Below are positions 8,832 to 17,712 of a stretch of 64,000 nucleotides of DNA, in pieces (positions within the stretch are counted from its first letter, which is position 1; the number at the start of each line of letters is the position of its first letter). Source of the DNA: Sphingopyxis sp. MSC1_008 (GTDB lineage Bacteria; Pseudomonadota; Alphaproteobacteria; Sphingomonadales; Sphingomonadaceae). The stretch spans positions 62,001 through 126,000 of the forward strand of contig NZ_JALPRD010000010.1 in assembly GCF_023197165.1 (NCBI RefSeq). Direction: 5' to 3'. The notes below the pieces were generated by a model that had not been told where the DNA came from, searched no databases, and saw only the letters and a program-made list of their open reading frames with translations. A program made the position numbers and the translations under genes.

Positions 8832-8972
8832 ATGAAAAACCTGGACAATGAGGAAATGATCGATCTCGGCGCCATCAGCGTCGAGACACGCGGCATCAAG
8901 CAACTCGGCGAGCCCGATTTCGAGGATGGCGATCATTATGGCCTTGTCGGCGCGATTAGCACCGACGATTGA
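8832..8972 (+). CDS. Lasso peptide precursor (A gene)
   Basis: A 46-residue peptide starting MKNLDNEEMIDLGAISVETR, with AGGA 7 nt before the ATG. The first 20 residues fit a lasso leader: Thr19 sits at -2 from the predicted cleavage site, as in most proteobacterial leaders. The 26-residue core starts GIKQLGEPDF and ends AISTDD. Gly1 of the core can form the macrolactam with an acidic residue at position 9 (Asp), or less likely position 7 (Glu). From memory, the core aligns without gaps with sphingopyxin I of Sphingopyxis alaskensis (same length; Gly1, Ile2, Leu5, Gly6, Asp9, His15, Tyr16 and the terminal AspAsp shared), which favours Asp9. Genes B and C follow immediately. Confidence 0.9.
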   Translation: MKNLDNEEMIDLGAISVETRGIKQLGEPDFEDGDHYGLVGAISTDD

Positions 8973-9679
8973 ATGCGATCGGCGTGCCGCCGAACGGTGG
9001 CACGCCGGCCGTAGCCGCCATCGTGCCATTGCCGACCATGCCACTTCAATTGCGCCCAGGCCTCTATCATCGTCAGATCGGAGGGAATCATATCTTCTTC
9101 GATTTGTCAGCCGACCGCTATTTCCTCCTTCCGCCCCATTTGCGCGCTGCCTTCGACAGCTATTTAAACGGAACGCCAAGTGCCCCCGCGCTTTCCGAAC
9201 TCCTTGCCGCGGGTTTGATCGGTCCGGGGCAAGCCGAAGACTCGCCGACGCCGCTCGCCTTTACGCACGCTGTCGAGAGTCTTGTGGACGGCACGCTCGG
9301 CGCGGCGTCTACGCCGCAAATCTTGCGGGCAATCTGGATGCAAGGCCGTGCCCGCGCCGAGCTTCGTCGAGACGGCATTCTCGACATCGTGGCGCGACTG
9401 GAGCGAGACCGTCCCCGAAACGCTTCGTGCGACGAGCGTGTCATCCAGAATACTGCAGCGGCATTTCTCCACAGTCGGCGCCTTGTCTCCGCCGCCGACC
9501 AATGCCTCGTGCGGGGAATTGCGATGAAGCACTTGTTGGCGCAGAGGGGCTGCGACGCAAGGCTCGTGTTCGGGGTCACGATGCCATTCTCGGCGCACTG
9601 CTGGGTGCAGGCCGACGACGTGGTTCTCACCGATACCCTCGACATCATCCGCCGCTACCAACCGATATTCGCTGTCTGA
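8969..9679 (+). CDS. Lasso peptide biosynthesis B protein (RRE fused to leader protease)
   Basis: This protein recognises and removes the precursor leader. The N-terminal part (LRPGLYHRQIGGNHIFF, DLSADRYFLLPP) is the PqqD-like RRE that binds the leader. The C-terminal part is the transglutaminase-like cysteine protease with probable catalytic Cys179 (AADQCLVRG), His210 (FSAHCWVQ) and Asp222 (LTDTLD), numbered from the first codon. RRE and protease are one chain, as in proteobacterial clusters. The start is uncertain: a TTG at 8969 overlaps the precursor stop (coupled translation), but an ATG at 9038 would begin MPLQLRPGLYHRQ, the more usual N-terminus, giving 213 residues. The stop overlaps the C-gene start by one nucleotide. 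Confidence 0.93.
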   Translation: MNAIGVPPNGGTPAVAAIVPLPTMPLQLRPGLYHRQIGGNHIFFDLSADRYFLLPPHLRAAFDSYLNGTPSAPALSELLAAGLIGPGQAEDSPTPLAFTHAVESLVDGTLGAASTPQILRAIWMQGRARAELRRDGILDIVARLERDRPRNASCDERVIQNTAAAFLHSRRLVSAADQCLVRGIAMKHLLAQRGCDARLVFGVTMPFSAHCWVQADDVVLTDTLDIIRRYQPIFAV

Positions 9680-11400
9680 TGGCTGGCGGCTTTTACATCG
9701 ACATAAATGTCACCGCCGAAAAACCTTCGTCGGGTCAGGAAATTTTCGGACGTGCTCCCGACTTCACTGCTGCGAATGTGATGCTCTGGTCGGATGAGCC
9801 AATGGTCGCGATCGATGCGAGAACTGTCATACTCGGATACCTATTCCGGAAGGGGCCGCCGAGCGTGCGTGTACGCGATTGGGCGGGGGTGGACGGGAGC
9901 GCGCTCGTTGCTGCCAATGGGCGGGAGCTGATTAATGGCTATTGGGGCGGCTATGTTTTCGTGCATGTCGCGGAAGACGGCGCGCTTTACGTGCTGCGGG
10001 ACCCATCCGGTCTATTGCCTTGCTACATCCGGCGCTCGGGGCGCGCGACGGCGCTGGCTGGCGATGTCACGGACTTGGTAGTGCCCGAACCGGGCCGAAT
10101 AGATTTTGAAGAAATCGGACGCATTCTAGCCTCGGGAGATGCGCGCGGCCGGAATACCTGTCTTGTCGGCGTCGAGGAGCTGATTGCGGGAGAGTGCCTC
10201 GTGGTCGATCGGCGGAGCGCGAGGATCGAGCGATGGTGGTCACCATGGGACCACGTGACTCCCCGCGGAATGTCCTTCGGAGAGGAAACGAGCCAGCTTC
10301 GCTGGACGATAGCCGATTGCATCGGCTCCTGGTCGAGCTGTTTTCCGTCGATCCTGCTGGGATCATCTGGCGGTCTGGATTCCTCGATCGTCGCCGTGGC
10401 GGCCACTCCGCGATCGGAAAGGCTGACGGCCCTAACGCTCGTCAGTCCAGGCGTTGCTGGCGATGAGCGACCTTATGCGCACGCCGTCGCAAGTTCGCTC
10501 GGAATCCGCCTGCGTCATGCGCCGCTCGACCTGGCTGATATCGACGTCGAGCGTGCGGTCACGCCTCACCACCCGTGGCCGATCTCCCCGATATTCAAAC
10601 AGGCGGTTGGCGCCATCCATCGGCGATTGCACTCTGAAATGCCTATCGATGCGCATTTTTCCGGGAACGGCGGCGACGGAATATTTTGCAGCATTCGCAG
10701 CGCCGTTCCGTTGCTCGATCATTTCCTGTCCAAAGGACAGCGTACCGGTCTCGGCAAAACAGTTCGGGATATCTCCAGCCTCACCGGGGCGGACATCGTG
10801 ACGGTGCTCAGGCACGCTTGGTTGCGGCACAGGCGCTCGGGCGGGGCGCATCTGCCGCGCTACAATGAGCTTGGTCTTGAAAGGGAGGTGCTGGCGCGGA
10901 TCGAAGCGCAGGGTTTTTCTCATCCATGGCTCTCGGCGCCCGCTGACGCGCTCCCGGGGAAGACGGTTCACGTCGCGTTCCTGATGCGCGCCCAGAAAAG
11001 CCTCGAGCTTTATCCGCGGCGAAGCGCGCCGCTGCACATCGCGCCTCTGCTCTCCCAGCCGATCGTCGAACTATGTCTCTCTATTCCGACTTGGCGCTGG
11101 ATAGCCGACGGACGCGACCGCGCCGTCGCCCGGGCGGCCTTCTCGAATCGGCTTCCAAAAACGATCATAGAGCGGTCGCAGAAGGGCGGTCCGGCTGAGT
11201 TCAACCTTTCGATCTATAGAACACAGCGCGATCGGCTTCACGAGATGCTCCGCGGCGGCGTCCTGGCCGCCGCCGGCATCATCGATATATCCCTCTTGGA
11301 CGAGCCCGAAGATATTTCCTGGCGGGGCAATGCGCGCGAGCAACGCATTCTTGCTTTCGCCGCGGCCGAGAGCTGGGCGCGTCACTGGAATGGCGGTTGA
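9679..11400 (+). CDS. Lasso peptide macrolactam synthetase (C protein)
   Basis: A 573-residue asparagine-synthetase B-like enzyme that adenylates the acidic side chain of the core and closes the ring with the free N-terminal Gly. The ATP-binding PP-loop is SSGGLDSS at residues 229-236. The N-terminal region (YWGGYVFVHVAEDGALYVLRD, PSGLLPCY) is the glutaminase-like fold, but the catalytic Cys2 of true asparagine synthetases is absent (it starts MAGGFY), as expected for lasso cyclases that do not hydrolyse glutamine. Its ATG overlaps the B stop (TGATG). Its stop ends one nucleotide before the stop of the convergent isopeptidase gene. Frame and length are intact. Confidence 0.95.
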   Translation: MAGGFYIDINVTAEKPSSGQEIFGRAPDFTAANVMLWSDEPMVAIDARTVILGYLFRKGPPSVRVRDWAGVDGSALVAANGRELINGYWGGYVFVHVAEDGALYVLRDPSGLLPCYIRRSGRATALAGDVTDLVVPEPGRIDFEEIGRILASGDARGRNTCLVGVEELIAGECLVVDRRSARIERWWSPWDHVTPRGMSFGEETSQLRWTIADCIGSWSSCFPSILLGSSGGLDSSIVAVAATPRSERLTALTLVSPGVAGDERPYAHAVASSLGIRLRHAPLDLADIDVERAVTPHHPWPISPIFKQAVGAIHRRLHSEMPIDAHFSGNGGDGIFCSIRSAVPLLDHFLSKGQRTGLGKTVRDISSLTGADIVTVLRHAWLRHRRSGGAHLPRYNELGLEREVLARIEAQGFSHPWLSAPADALPGKTVHVAFLMRAQKSLELYPRRSAPLHIAPLLSQPIVELCLSIPTWRWIADGRDRAVARAAFSNRLPKTIIERSQKGGPAEFNLSIYRTQRDRLHEMLRGGVLAAAGIIDISLLDEPEDISWRGNAREQRILAFAAAESWARHWNGG

Positions 11401-11401
11401 G

Positions 11402-13582
11402 CTAACGAACTGACTCGGCGATGCCGCAGCGCGGTCTACCGTTTTCAGCCATCCGATCCCACACGGCGAAGCGTTCGGGAAAAGGGGCGTCCGTATCGCG
11501 CTTGCCGCGGAGCCAATAGTCGAACCATGCCATATTCTCACGCATTGCGAGCATCCGGTTCGACGGGATATGAAAGATGTGCGTCTCGTCGGACGCCGGG
11601 CTGGTGCCAGGATAATAAGTTAGCTGGGTCGGCACTTTCGCCGCCCGCAGCGCATCGAACAGCTCGGCCTGCGACGGGGAGGCCGCTGCAACCTGTTGCA
11701 GGACGGGCGTACAGACTTTCCTGGCATTGAGGGAGGGAGCGAAGCGGCGATATTGTTCGAAATGCTCGCTCATCGGCGACCCGCCATAGACGGGGTCATA
11801 GCTCGCGGGCCATCCGGCGTAGCCGGAGGGTTCCAGGAAGCCGCCATCGCCGCTCGACGCAGCGTTGAAGATTTTGGACCGCGTGACAGCGACATTGACC
11901 ATCTGGGCGCCGCGGCTGTAGCCCGCGATGCCGACGCGGGCAGGGTCGATGAGGCCCTCATTCGCAAGGTCGTTTATCGCGTCCACGAGGCTATCGACGC
12001 CCTCAATCCAGATGAGCTGCCGCACAGTCTCCGGATCGGGAGGGCCGCTACCTCGGGACCAAGCATTGTAGGCCGCGCGCAGATCTGACGACTGAAAGGG
12101 CAGCGGATCGTTGATTAACAGCACGACATAGCCGCGCTCGGCAAAGAGTTGAGCAGGGTAGTTCCACTGGTTTTCCGCCGTGGCGAAGCGCTCATCGGCG
12201 TCAAAGCCGTGCGTGATTACGATCGCAGGATAGCGTGTGTCGGGACGAAAGTCTCGCGGGTAGAGGACATAGCCTGACGTCTTGTAACCATTGCGATTGA
12301 TCCAGGTTCTGGCGCGCGCCTGAAGCGGCATAATCTCCTCATGGCGGGGAGATACCGTCACAATGAGCTCAATGCCGCCGCGGGCAATTTCGACACGAAC
12401 AAGCCTTGGCGGCATCGAAATGCCTTCCTCCACGCAGATTGCAAAACTGATTTGATCATCGAAACTGCACTTGGAGAGGCTGGCGGCGCCGTAAATTTCG
12501 CGCACGCCGGTTCTTTGCACCAGCGCGAGGCCATAGCGCGACGTTTCGAGGCTGCGGGTACCGACGATGGCCTTCCGCCCGTCGCGGCTGGCCGCGTAAT
12601 TCCGATCGCTGATAGTGAAAGCGAATCGGCCGTAGCGGTGGCGCTCCTCACCTGGGCCGCTTTCTCTCAATTCGAGTGCGGCGCCGATGCCCGTAGTGGA
12701 GAGTGCGCCGCCCCGCGGCCCTCTGAGCATCGTCAGCGTGCGCGCGTCGCGCTCGTTCGAAACGATACGGATGCTCTTCTGCTTGCGGTCCCATGCGCGC
12801 GTCTCGAAGACGCTGCCGGGCGTGCCATCGGGCGCCTCGGTCCTGAAAAGAATCTCGTCGCCGCGCCAGATAACCTTGCCGCCCGCGTGCATCGCCATTC
12901 GATCGCTAGTCGGACGGGTGATGACCCTGTCGATGCTTCCGTCCGGCGCGCGCAGGAAAAATTCGACTTCAGCCTCAATTGATGATCGCCTGCGGCTGCG
13001 CAGTCGGGTTACTGCCTCGTCAAAGCGAACAAGCGGTTGACCGGGCTTCGCCTTAAGCTGCGAATACCAGAGCCATTCCCCGTCAGGGGACCAATCATAG
13101 GCCAGAATGCCGATCTCGTGCGGCGAGGTTCCACCGCCCATAGCTACGGAAAGGTCTGCCTTCCCGACCGAGACCAACTCGCGGTTTTTAACTACCGTAC
13201 TGATCTTGCCATCGGTCGAGATTCGGTAAAGCTGCAGTCCTTCGCCGATATCGAGAAGGGCGCTCCAGTCCTCGGTCCCTGGAATATTCTTGAACGATCT
13301 CGCGATGTCGGCGCTTTCGATACTGCGCTGTGTCCTCGCACCGATATTGACGATCCGGATCTGCGCCCGCGTGCGCTTTGCTTGAGCGTCTGCGGTTTCA
13401 GTCGCGTAAATCGCAAAGTGCCCGTTTGCCGAAAGCGCGAGTTCGTTCACCTCAGGCACCAGCAGGATATCCTCAAACGTCCAGGGTCGGCCCTTTCTCT
13501 CCCCCGCCGGGGAGGCAGGGGAGAGAGCCACGGCGGCAAGGAACACCGCGGCGAACAGGCCGGTCTTGGGGCAGTTCCGCAT
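11402..13582 (-). CDS. Atxe2-like lasso peptide isopeptidase
   Basis: A 726-residue S9-family (prolyl-oligopeptidase-like) serine hydrolase with a signal peptide (MRNCPKTGLFAAVFLAAVAL). The N-terminal half fits a beta-propeller and the C-terminal half an alpha/beta hydrolase with the nucleophile elbow AGYSRGAQ (Ser556) and DETHIFH (His668). Glu640 lies 28 residues before the His, the spacing I recall for Atxe2 (Ser527, Glu610, His638). These enzymes open the ring isopeptide bond of the cognate threaded lasso. It starts 10 nt after the receptor gene with a GTGAGG Shine-Dalgarno and shares its operon. Periplasmic location follows from the signal peptide. A broader peptidase role cannot be excluded. 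Confidence 0.9.
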   Translation of the reverse strand: MRNCPKTGLFAAVFLAAVALSPASPAGERKGRPWTFEDILLVPEVNELALSANGHFAIYATETADAQAKRTRAQIRIVNIGARTQRSIESADIARSFKNIPGTEDWSALLDIGEGLQLYRISTDGKISTVVKNRELVSVGKADLSVAMGGGTSPHEIGILAYDWSPDGEWLWYSQLKAKPGQPLVRFDEAVTRLRSRRRSSIEAEVEFFLRAPDGSIDRVITRPTSDRMAMHAGGKVIWRGDEILFRTEAPDGTPGSVFETRAWDRKQKSIRIVSNERDARTLTMLRGPRGGALSTTGIGAALELRESGPGEERHRYGRFAFTISDRNYAASRDGRKAIVGTRSLETSRYGLALVQRTGVREIYGAASLSKCSFDDQISFAICVEEGISMPPRLVRVEIARGGIELIVTVSPRHEEIMPLQARARTWINRNGYKTSGYVLYPRDFRPDTRYPAIVITHGFDADERFATAENQWNYPAQLFAERGYVVLLINDPLPFQSSDLRAAYNAWSRGSGPPDPETVRQLIWIEGVDSLVDAINDLANEGLIDPARVGIAGYSRGAQMVNVAVTRSKIFNAASSGDGGFLEPSGYAGWPASYDPVYGGSPMSEHFEQYRRFAPSLNARKVCTPVLQQVAAASPSQAELFDALRAAKVPTQLTYYPGTSPASDETHIFHIPSNRMLAMRENMAWFDYWLRGKRDTDAPFPERFAVWDRMAENGRPRCGIAESVR

Positions 13583-13592
13583 GGCCTCGCCC

Positions 13593-16133
13593 TCACCAAT
13601 CGCGGCTGATCGTCAGGGCGAGAAAACGCCCGATCGCCGAATAATTCGTCGAATCGAACGGCGTGTCGTTCGGCGCCGCCACGAGTATTTGATCGGGCTT
13701 CGCATTGAATATGTTGAGGGCGCTAACCGTGACATCGGCGACACCCGCGATCTTGATGCGGCCGGTCAGGTCGAAGGTCGCAACCGGAGAAATTTCGATT
13801 GGGACCGCGCGGCGTCGGTCCGTCACGCCGCCAGTGAAACTCGAGAAGGCCGCGAGCGTAAACCGGTCACCGTCGTAAGTCGCACCGCCGCGCGCGCGAA
13901 AATGCGGTGGGCTGAAGATATTGCCCGCGAGGTCAGTGACCGGCAGATCAGGAAGCAGACGCTGCTGGCTGTCTAGCCAAGTCGCTCCGGCGCTGAGGGT
14001 CAGTGACCGGCCCCCGCTCAGGGAAGCGCGGTAGCGGATTGCGAGATCTGCACCGCGATATCTCTGCTCGGCGATATTGCGGTCGCGCCCGTCGAGAAGA
14101 GCAACGACGTTGGCAGGGTCATAGGGGCCGGTCGTGCCGTTCGCCAGCGGGCCGGCGGCGCCCGCGATCGCGGCATCGAGTTCGGCCGCGGCCGGGTTGA
14201 AGGTCACGAGCTGCGAGTAGAGCGGGTCGGTCAGCGCTCCCAGCACCGATCTCAGTGGCGGTGCGACGCGGTCGCGATAGTCGATATGGAAAAGGCTCGT
14301 AATAATTTCGAGGCGTGATGACGGCCGGAACGTCGCGCTCAGCGTCATATTCTCCGAGCGTTCAGGACCGACCTCCGGATTGGGGCCGCCGATGTACACA
14401 AAGGTCGAACCTGCCGGAAACTGCGTGCCATAGCCGGTGACCGGCACCAAGCTTGCCGAGTATCCGGTATATTGCTGGATGAGCGTCGGCATCTTGAAGG
14501 ACCGGCCCCATGAGACACCAAGACTGAACTCCGGCACGGGTGAATAGACCAGCCCCAGCTTCGGCGTCGCAATGCTGCCCGAGTCCGAATAATCCTCCCA
14601 GCGCAAAGCCGCGGTGAAGGAGGCGCGATGGGCGAAGCCGAGGTTCTGATCCGGACTTGCCAACGGAACGAACAATTCGCCGTAAGCGAATTTATTCTCT
14701 CGCGCCGGCGTGATGTTGCGCCCGGAAAATTCTCCGTGAATGCGATTCTGACGCCAACCTCCGCCCGCTGCTAGCCGGACATCGCCCGCGGGCAGAGCGA
14801 ACAGCGGGCCCTCCGCGCCTGCCTCGATCGCGATATTGCGATTGTCGAAGATCCGGATCAGCTTGGCGGCAACGCCATTGGTGAAATTATCGGTGACGCC
14901 GTAGGTCTCGTCGGTGCCGTAGAATCCCGTCAGGCGCGTGGTCCAGTCGCCGCCAATGTCGATTTCGAGCGTCGGTGCGATGCCGAATGTCTCGAACTTA
15001 TTTACAACCCGGGTCCCGCGCGTTTCGATCGGCCTATCGACGAAAAGGCCGCGCACCGACGTCATGTCGCCGCGCTTGTAGATGAGGTCTGCCTTTAGGC
15101 GCACGCCGGCAGCGAACTGCTGGTGGGCGCTCAGGAGCACGCTATGGCGCTTCAGATCGGGATAGAAAGTAGAGGCGGGGTTGCTGCTTGACGAAAAACT
15201 GCGATCGCTGGCGCGGATCGCACTGTTGTCGAAATAGTCATAAACTGCAAGGATGCCGCCGGTTAACCATTTGGTTCCGCCAAGCAAGCTATACTGCTGC
15301 TGGAAATTGCCGCCATCGGTCGAGCCGCCAATCCGCGCAGTCGTCGTGAACCCTTCATAGTCCTTGCGCAGCAGGATATTGACCACACCAGCGACGGCGT
15401 CGGCACCGTATATCGCCGATGCACCGTCGGTGACGATCTCGATGCGCTCGACTGCGGCAACCGGAATTGCGCTCACGTCGATCACACTGTTCGTCCCGCT
15501 ATAGGCGAAGCGGTTGCCGTTCAGCAGGGTAAGGGTAGCGTTGGGACCGATGCCGCGAAGGTTGAAGGTCGACGCGCCGTTGACGTTCACATTTTCGTTT
15601 TGCGTGCCTTGGGCCGAACCGATCCCCGGGTTCTGGCCACCTCCGAAATTCTGGGGAAGGCTACGCGCTACTTCGCCAAGATCGGCCAAGCCGGCGTTCT
15701 TGATGTCCTGGTTCGTGACCGTGATGACGGGGGCGGCCGGTGGCGCGCCCTCAATGCGCGTCCCCGTTACCACTATGGCTTCCTCTGATCCTTGAACCGC
15801 GAGCGCGCCGGACCCGGATCTTCCCCTGATCAACACCGACCCGTTGTCGAACCGAGCTACCAGCGTTGTCCCTTGCAGCAGCCTTTCAACTGCCTCTTTG
15901 GCCGTAAAGTTCCCCTGCAGCGGAGGGACGGAAACACCGTTTATCTCATCCGCTGCTGCATAGAGTTCCCAATCAGCCGTTGCCGCGACGGTCCTCAACG
16001 CATCGCCCAAGTCCTGTGCCGGAATGTCGAATATGTAGCGCTCGGTTTCCTGCGCGGCCAACTCCAGTGGCGCCAACGCCAAAATTGTACCAGCCAGTAG
16101 CGCCTGTACGGTGCGTAATTTCGAAATCTTCAT
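13593..16133 (-). CDS. TonB-dependent receptor with STN signalling domain
   Basis: An outer-membrane active transporter of about 846 residues. The ATG at 16133 has GGGGAGG 6 nt upstream and begins MKISKLRTVQALLAG, a signal peptide ending at ELAAQ. Next comes an STN domain (YIFDIPAQDLGDALRTVA, EAVERLLQGTTLVARFDNG), which in Fec-type receptors contacts FecR in the periplasm. The plug follows (IVVTGTRI, ADLGEVARSLPQNFGGGQN, GASAIYGADAVAGVVNI), then a beta-barrel ending in an aromatic residue (TISRDW). Next to a lasso isopeptidase, its likely substrate is the lasso peptide itself, as proposed for other proteobacterial clusters. Iron chelate uptake is the main alternative. Confidence 0.92.
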   Translation of the reverse strand: MKISKLRTVQALLAGTILALAPLELAAQETERYIFDIPAQDLGDALRTVAATADWELYAAADEINGVSVPPLQGNFTAKEAVERLLQGTTLVARFDNGSVLIRGRSGSGALAVQGSEEAIVVTGTRIEGAPPAAPVITVTNQDIKNAGLADLGEVARSLPQNFGGGQNPGIGSAQGTQNENVNVNGASTFNLRGIGPNATLTLLNGNRFAYSGTNSVIDVSAIPVAAVERIEIVTDGASAIYGADAVAGVVNILLRKDYEGFTTTARIGGSTDGGNFQQQYSLLGGTKWLTGGILAVYDYFDNSAIRASDRSFSSSSNPASTFYPDLKRHSVLLSAHQQFAAGVRLKADLIYKRGDMTSVRGLFVDRPIETRGTRVVNKFETFGIAPTLEIDIGGDWTTRLTGFYGTDETYGVTDNFTNGVAAKLIRIFDNRNIAIEAGAEGPLFALPAGDVRLAAGGGWRQNRIHGEFSGRNITPARENKFAYGELFVPLASPDQNLGFAHRASFTAALRWEDYSDSGSIATPKLGLVYSPVPEFSLGVSWGRSFKMPTLIQQYTGYSASLVPVTGYGTQFPAGSTFVYIGGPNPEVGPERSENMTLSATFRPSSRLEIITSLFHIDYRDRVAPPLRSVLGALTDPLYSQLVTFNPAAAELDAAIAGAAGPLANGTTGPYDPANVVALLDGRDRNIAEQRYRGADLAIRYRASLSGGRSLTLSAGATWLDSQQRLLPDLPVTDLAGNIFSPPHFRARGGATYDGDRFTLAAFSSFTGGVTDRRRAVPIEISPVATFDLTGRIKIAGVADVTVSALNIFNAKPDQILVAAPNDTPFDSTNYSAIGRFLALTISRDW

Positions 16134-16198
16134 AAAGCCTCCCCTGATTGCCCGCGCCGCGCGCAGTGCCATCGGGAATGCTTCGACAAGTGTGGAGA

Positions 16199-16216
16199 GG
16201 CCGACCTTAGGCGGCC
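16199..16216 (-). promoter_or_regulatory. Inverted repeat between fecR-like and receptor genes
   Basis: The 93-nt gap between the FecR-like gene and the receptor contains GGCCG...CGGCC arms around an 8-nt centre. It may be a weak terminator of the sigma/anti-sigma unit or an operator. There is no T-tract directly after it, so a terminator call is not secure. Confidence 0.25.
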
Positions 16217-16226
16217 AGAGAATATT

Positions 16227-17234
16227 TTATTTGCTGCGGACGAATATGCCGTCCGGACGACGATGAACCGTAAGATCAAAAAGATCCGCGATCCGTTTCA
16301 GGAACATCTCCGTGTCGCTGATCTTGAAACGTCCTGATACATCACGCTTGGCAATCTTCGGATCTTCCACAACAATGGGAAGGGATGCGTACTCATTGGC
16401 TTCCGAAATCAGTTGATCCAGTGGAATCGAACGGTGCTCGGTCCAACCCGACGGCCAGTTCGCCGAATTGACACCGTACCTCGCGGTGGAACGAACTTGC
16501 GTATCGTGAAACCCGTATTGGAGCGCCGAGCGGGTTCGGAGCGATTGCGGCTCGGCGGCTGCGGAGGCCGCGCGCGATGCTGAGGCAAGATGGGCCTTTC
16601 CGCTGATCAGTTCCACCACGACTTGGCGGTCGGCGCCTATCATCACGTCGACGATGCCTTCGTTCGTCGTCACGATGCCTTGGCCAGCTGCGAGGCGGAA
16701 AGGGCGGATATCGTTGGCAACCCTCACCCGAGCCCGGCCATGTGATACGCGCACATACCGCGTGTCCGGGGATATCGATACCTCAATTCTGGTGTTGGAA
16801 TCGAGCGTCGCCATGGATCCATCTTCAAGTTCGAAACTGCGTATTTCGCCGCGTTCGGTCACCAGTGGTTCCGCAGCGTGGGCATATACGCCCGAACCCG
16901 GGATTGGAGTTCCACCGGCGCTGATCGTGATCGCAAACACGATTACCGCCGCCGCCGCCGCGCCGAACATCATCCAGCGTGTTGAAGGGCGCGTGACAAG
17001 TTTTGCCGTGGTCGCCTCACTGGTTTGCCCGGAGGATTTCAAAATCTCGGCTTGGGCTATCACGCGAGAATAGCGGTTATAAGCCTGCCTGTGGCGCGGA
17101 GATTCCGCCAGCCATTGCTCGAATTGCTCCTGAAGCTGTTCGGTCACCTCGCCGCGCATCCTGATGCTCCATGCAAGAGCATCATCTTTGCGGAGGGCGT
17201 CGCTCCCAGATTTCGCGCTGTCATCGTCATTCAT
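16227..17234 (-). CDS. FecR-family anti-sigma factor
   Basis: A 335-residue inner-membrane regulator. The cytoplasmic N-terminus has the FecR DUF4880-like pattern (DDALAWSIRMRGEVTEQLQEQFEQWLAESPRHRQAYNRYSRV), a single membrane helix lies at about residues 87-108 (WMMFGAAAAAVIVFAITISAG), then the periplasmic FecR domain (GEIRSFELEDGSMATLDSNTRIEV, GRARVRVA, PFRLAAGQGIV) and a C-terminal STN-like segment. It should hold or activate the adjacent sigma factor in response to substrate binding by the TonB receptor. Its ATG overlaps the sigma-factor stop by 8 nt, so translation is probably coupled. Confidence 0.93.
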   Translation of the reverse strand: MNDDDSAKSGSDALRKDDALAWSIRMRGEVTEQLQEQFEQWLAESPRHRQAYNRYSRVIAQAEILKSSGQTSEATTAKLVTRPSTRWMMFGAAAAAVIVFAITISAGGTPIPGSGVYAHAAEPLVTERGEIRSFELEDGSMATLDSNTRIEVSISPDTRYVRVSHGRARVRVANDIRPFRLAAGQGIVTTNEGIVDVMIGADRQVVVELISGKAHLASASRAASAAAEPQSLRTRSALQYGFHDTQVRSTARYGVNSANWPSGWTEHRSIPLDQLISEANEYASLPIVVEDPKIAKRDVSGRFKISDTEMFLKRIADLFDLTVHRRPDGIFVRSK

Positions 17235-17712
17235 CGACCGGGTCCACCACTTGTGCGATATGCGCCAGGGCCTTCATCATATGATATTCAACCGTTGCGA
17301 TGCTGATGCCCAGACGCTGATGGATCTCGCGGTAGCTAAGTTCCTCGACGCGGTGCATCAGAAAAACTCGTCTGGTCTTCTCACTGAGACCTGTAACGGC
17401 GCGCTCATAGAGCCGGAGGAGATCGGCAGCTTCCATTCCAAGTTCTTGCTCTGGCGGACTGGCAAGATCATATTCTTCCTCAAGTGGAAGAAGGACGATC
17501 TTATTGCGCCGGCTACTGATTGCGCGATTTATCAGGAGGTTTCGCGCAATGCGCTGGAGAAAGGCGGCCGGGTTGGCGAGGCGATGCCGCTGCTCGCTGC
17601 CAGCGGCACGCAAGAACACTTCCTGCATCAGATCCGGTGCGGCCTCTGGACCAACGTGTCGCCGAAGGTAGCGTAGCAAGACGGCGCCGTCATCGCGAAA
17701 GGCTCTGTCCAA
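17227..17712 (-). CDS. FecI-type ECF sigma factor
   Basis: An extracytoplasmic-function sigma factor. Region 2 is visible (LLRYLRRHVGPEAAPDLMQEVFLRA, NPAAFLQRIARNLLINRA) and region 4 (LSEKTRRVFLMHRVEELSYREIHQRLGISIATVEYHMMKAL). The frame stays open upstream to 18105, but the extra 131 residues look non-coding and match no sigma domain. I therefore prefer a TTG at 17712 with GAGGGG 8 nt before it, giving 161 residues, normal for FecI-like factors; another start near this point is possible. It likely drives the receptor/isopeptidase operon, and perhaps the lasso precursor. Confidence 0.88.
   Translation of the reverse strand: MDRAFRDDGAVLLRYLRRHVGPEAAPDLMQEVFLRAAGSEQRHRLANPAAFLQRIARNLLINRAISSRRNKIVLLPLEEEYDLASPPEQELGMEAADLLRLYERAVTGLSEKTRRVFLMHRVEELSYREIHQRLGISIATVEYHMMKALAHIAQVVDPVDE

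Noticed and set aside
8926-9678. N-terminal extension of the lasso C gene
   Set aside because: The in-frame open stretch runs through the B gene; the cyclase begins naturally at the TGATG overlap at 9679.
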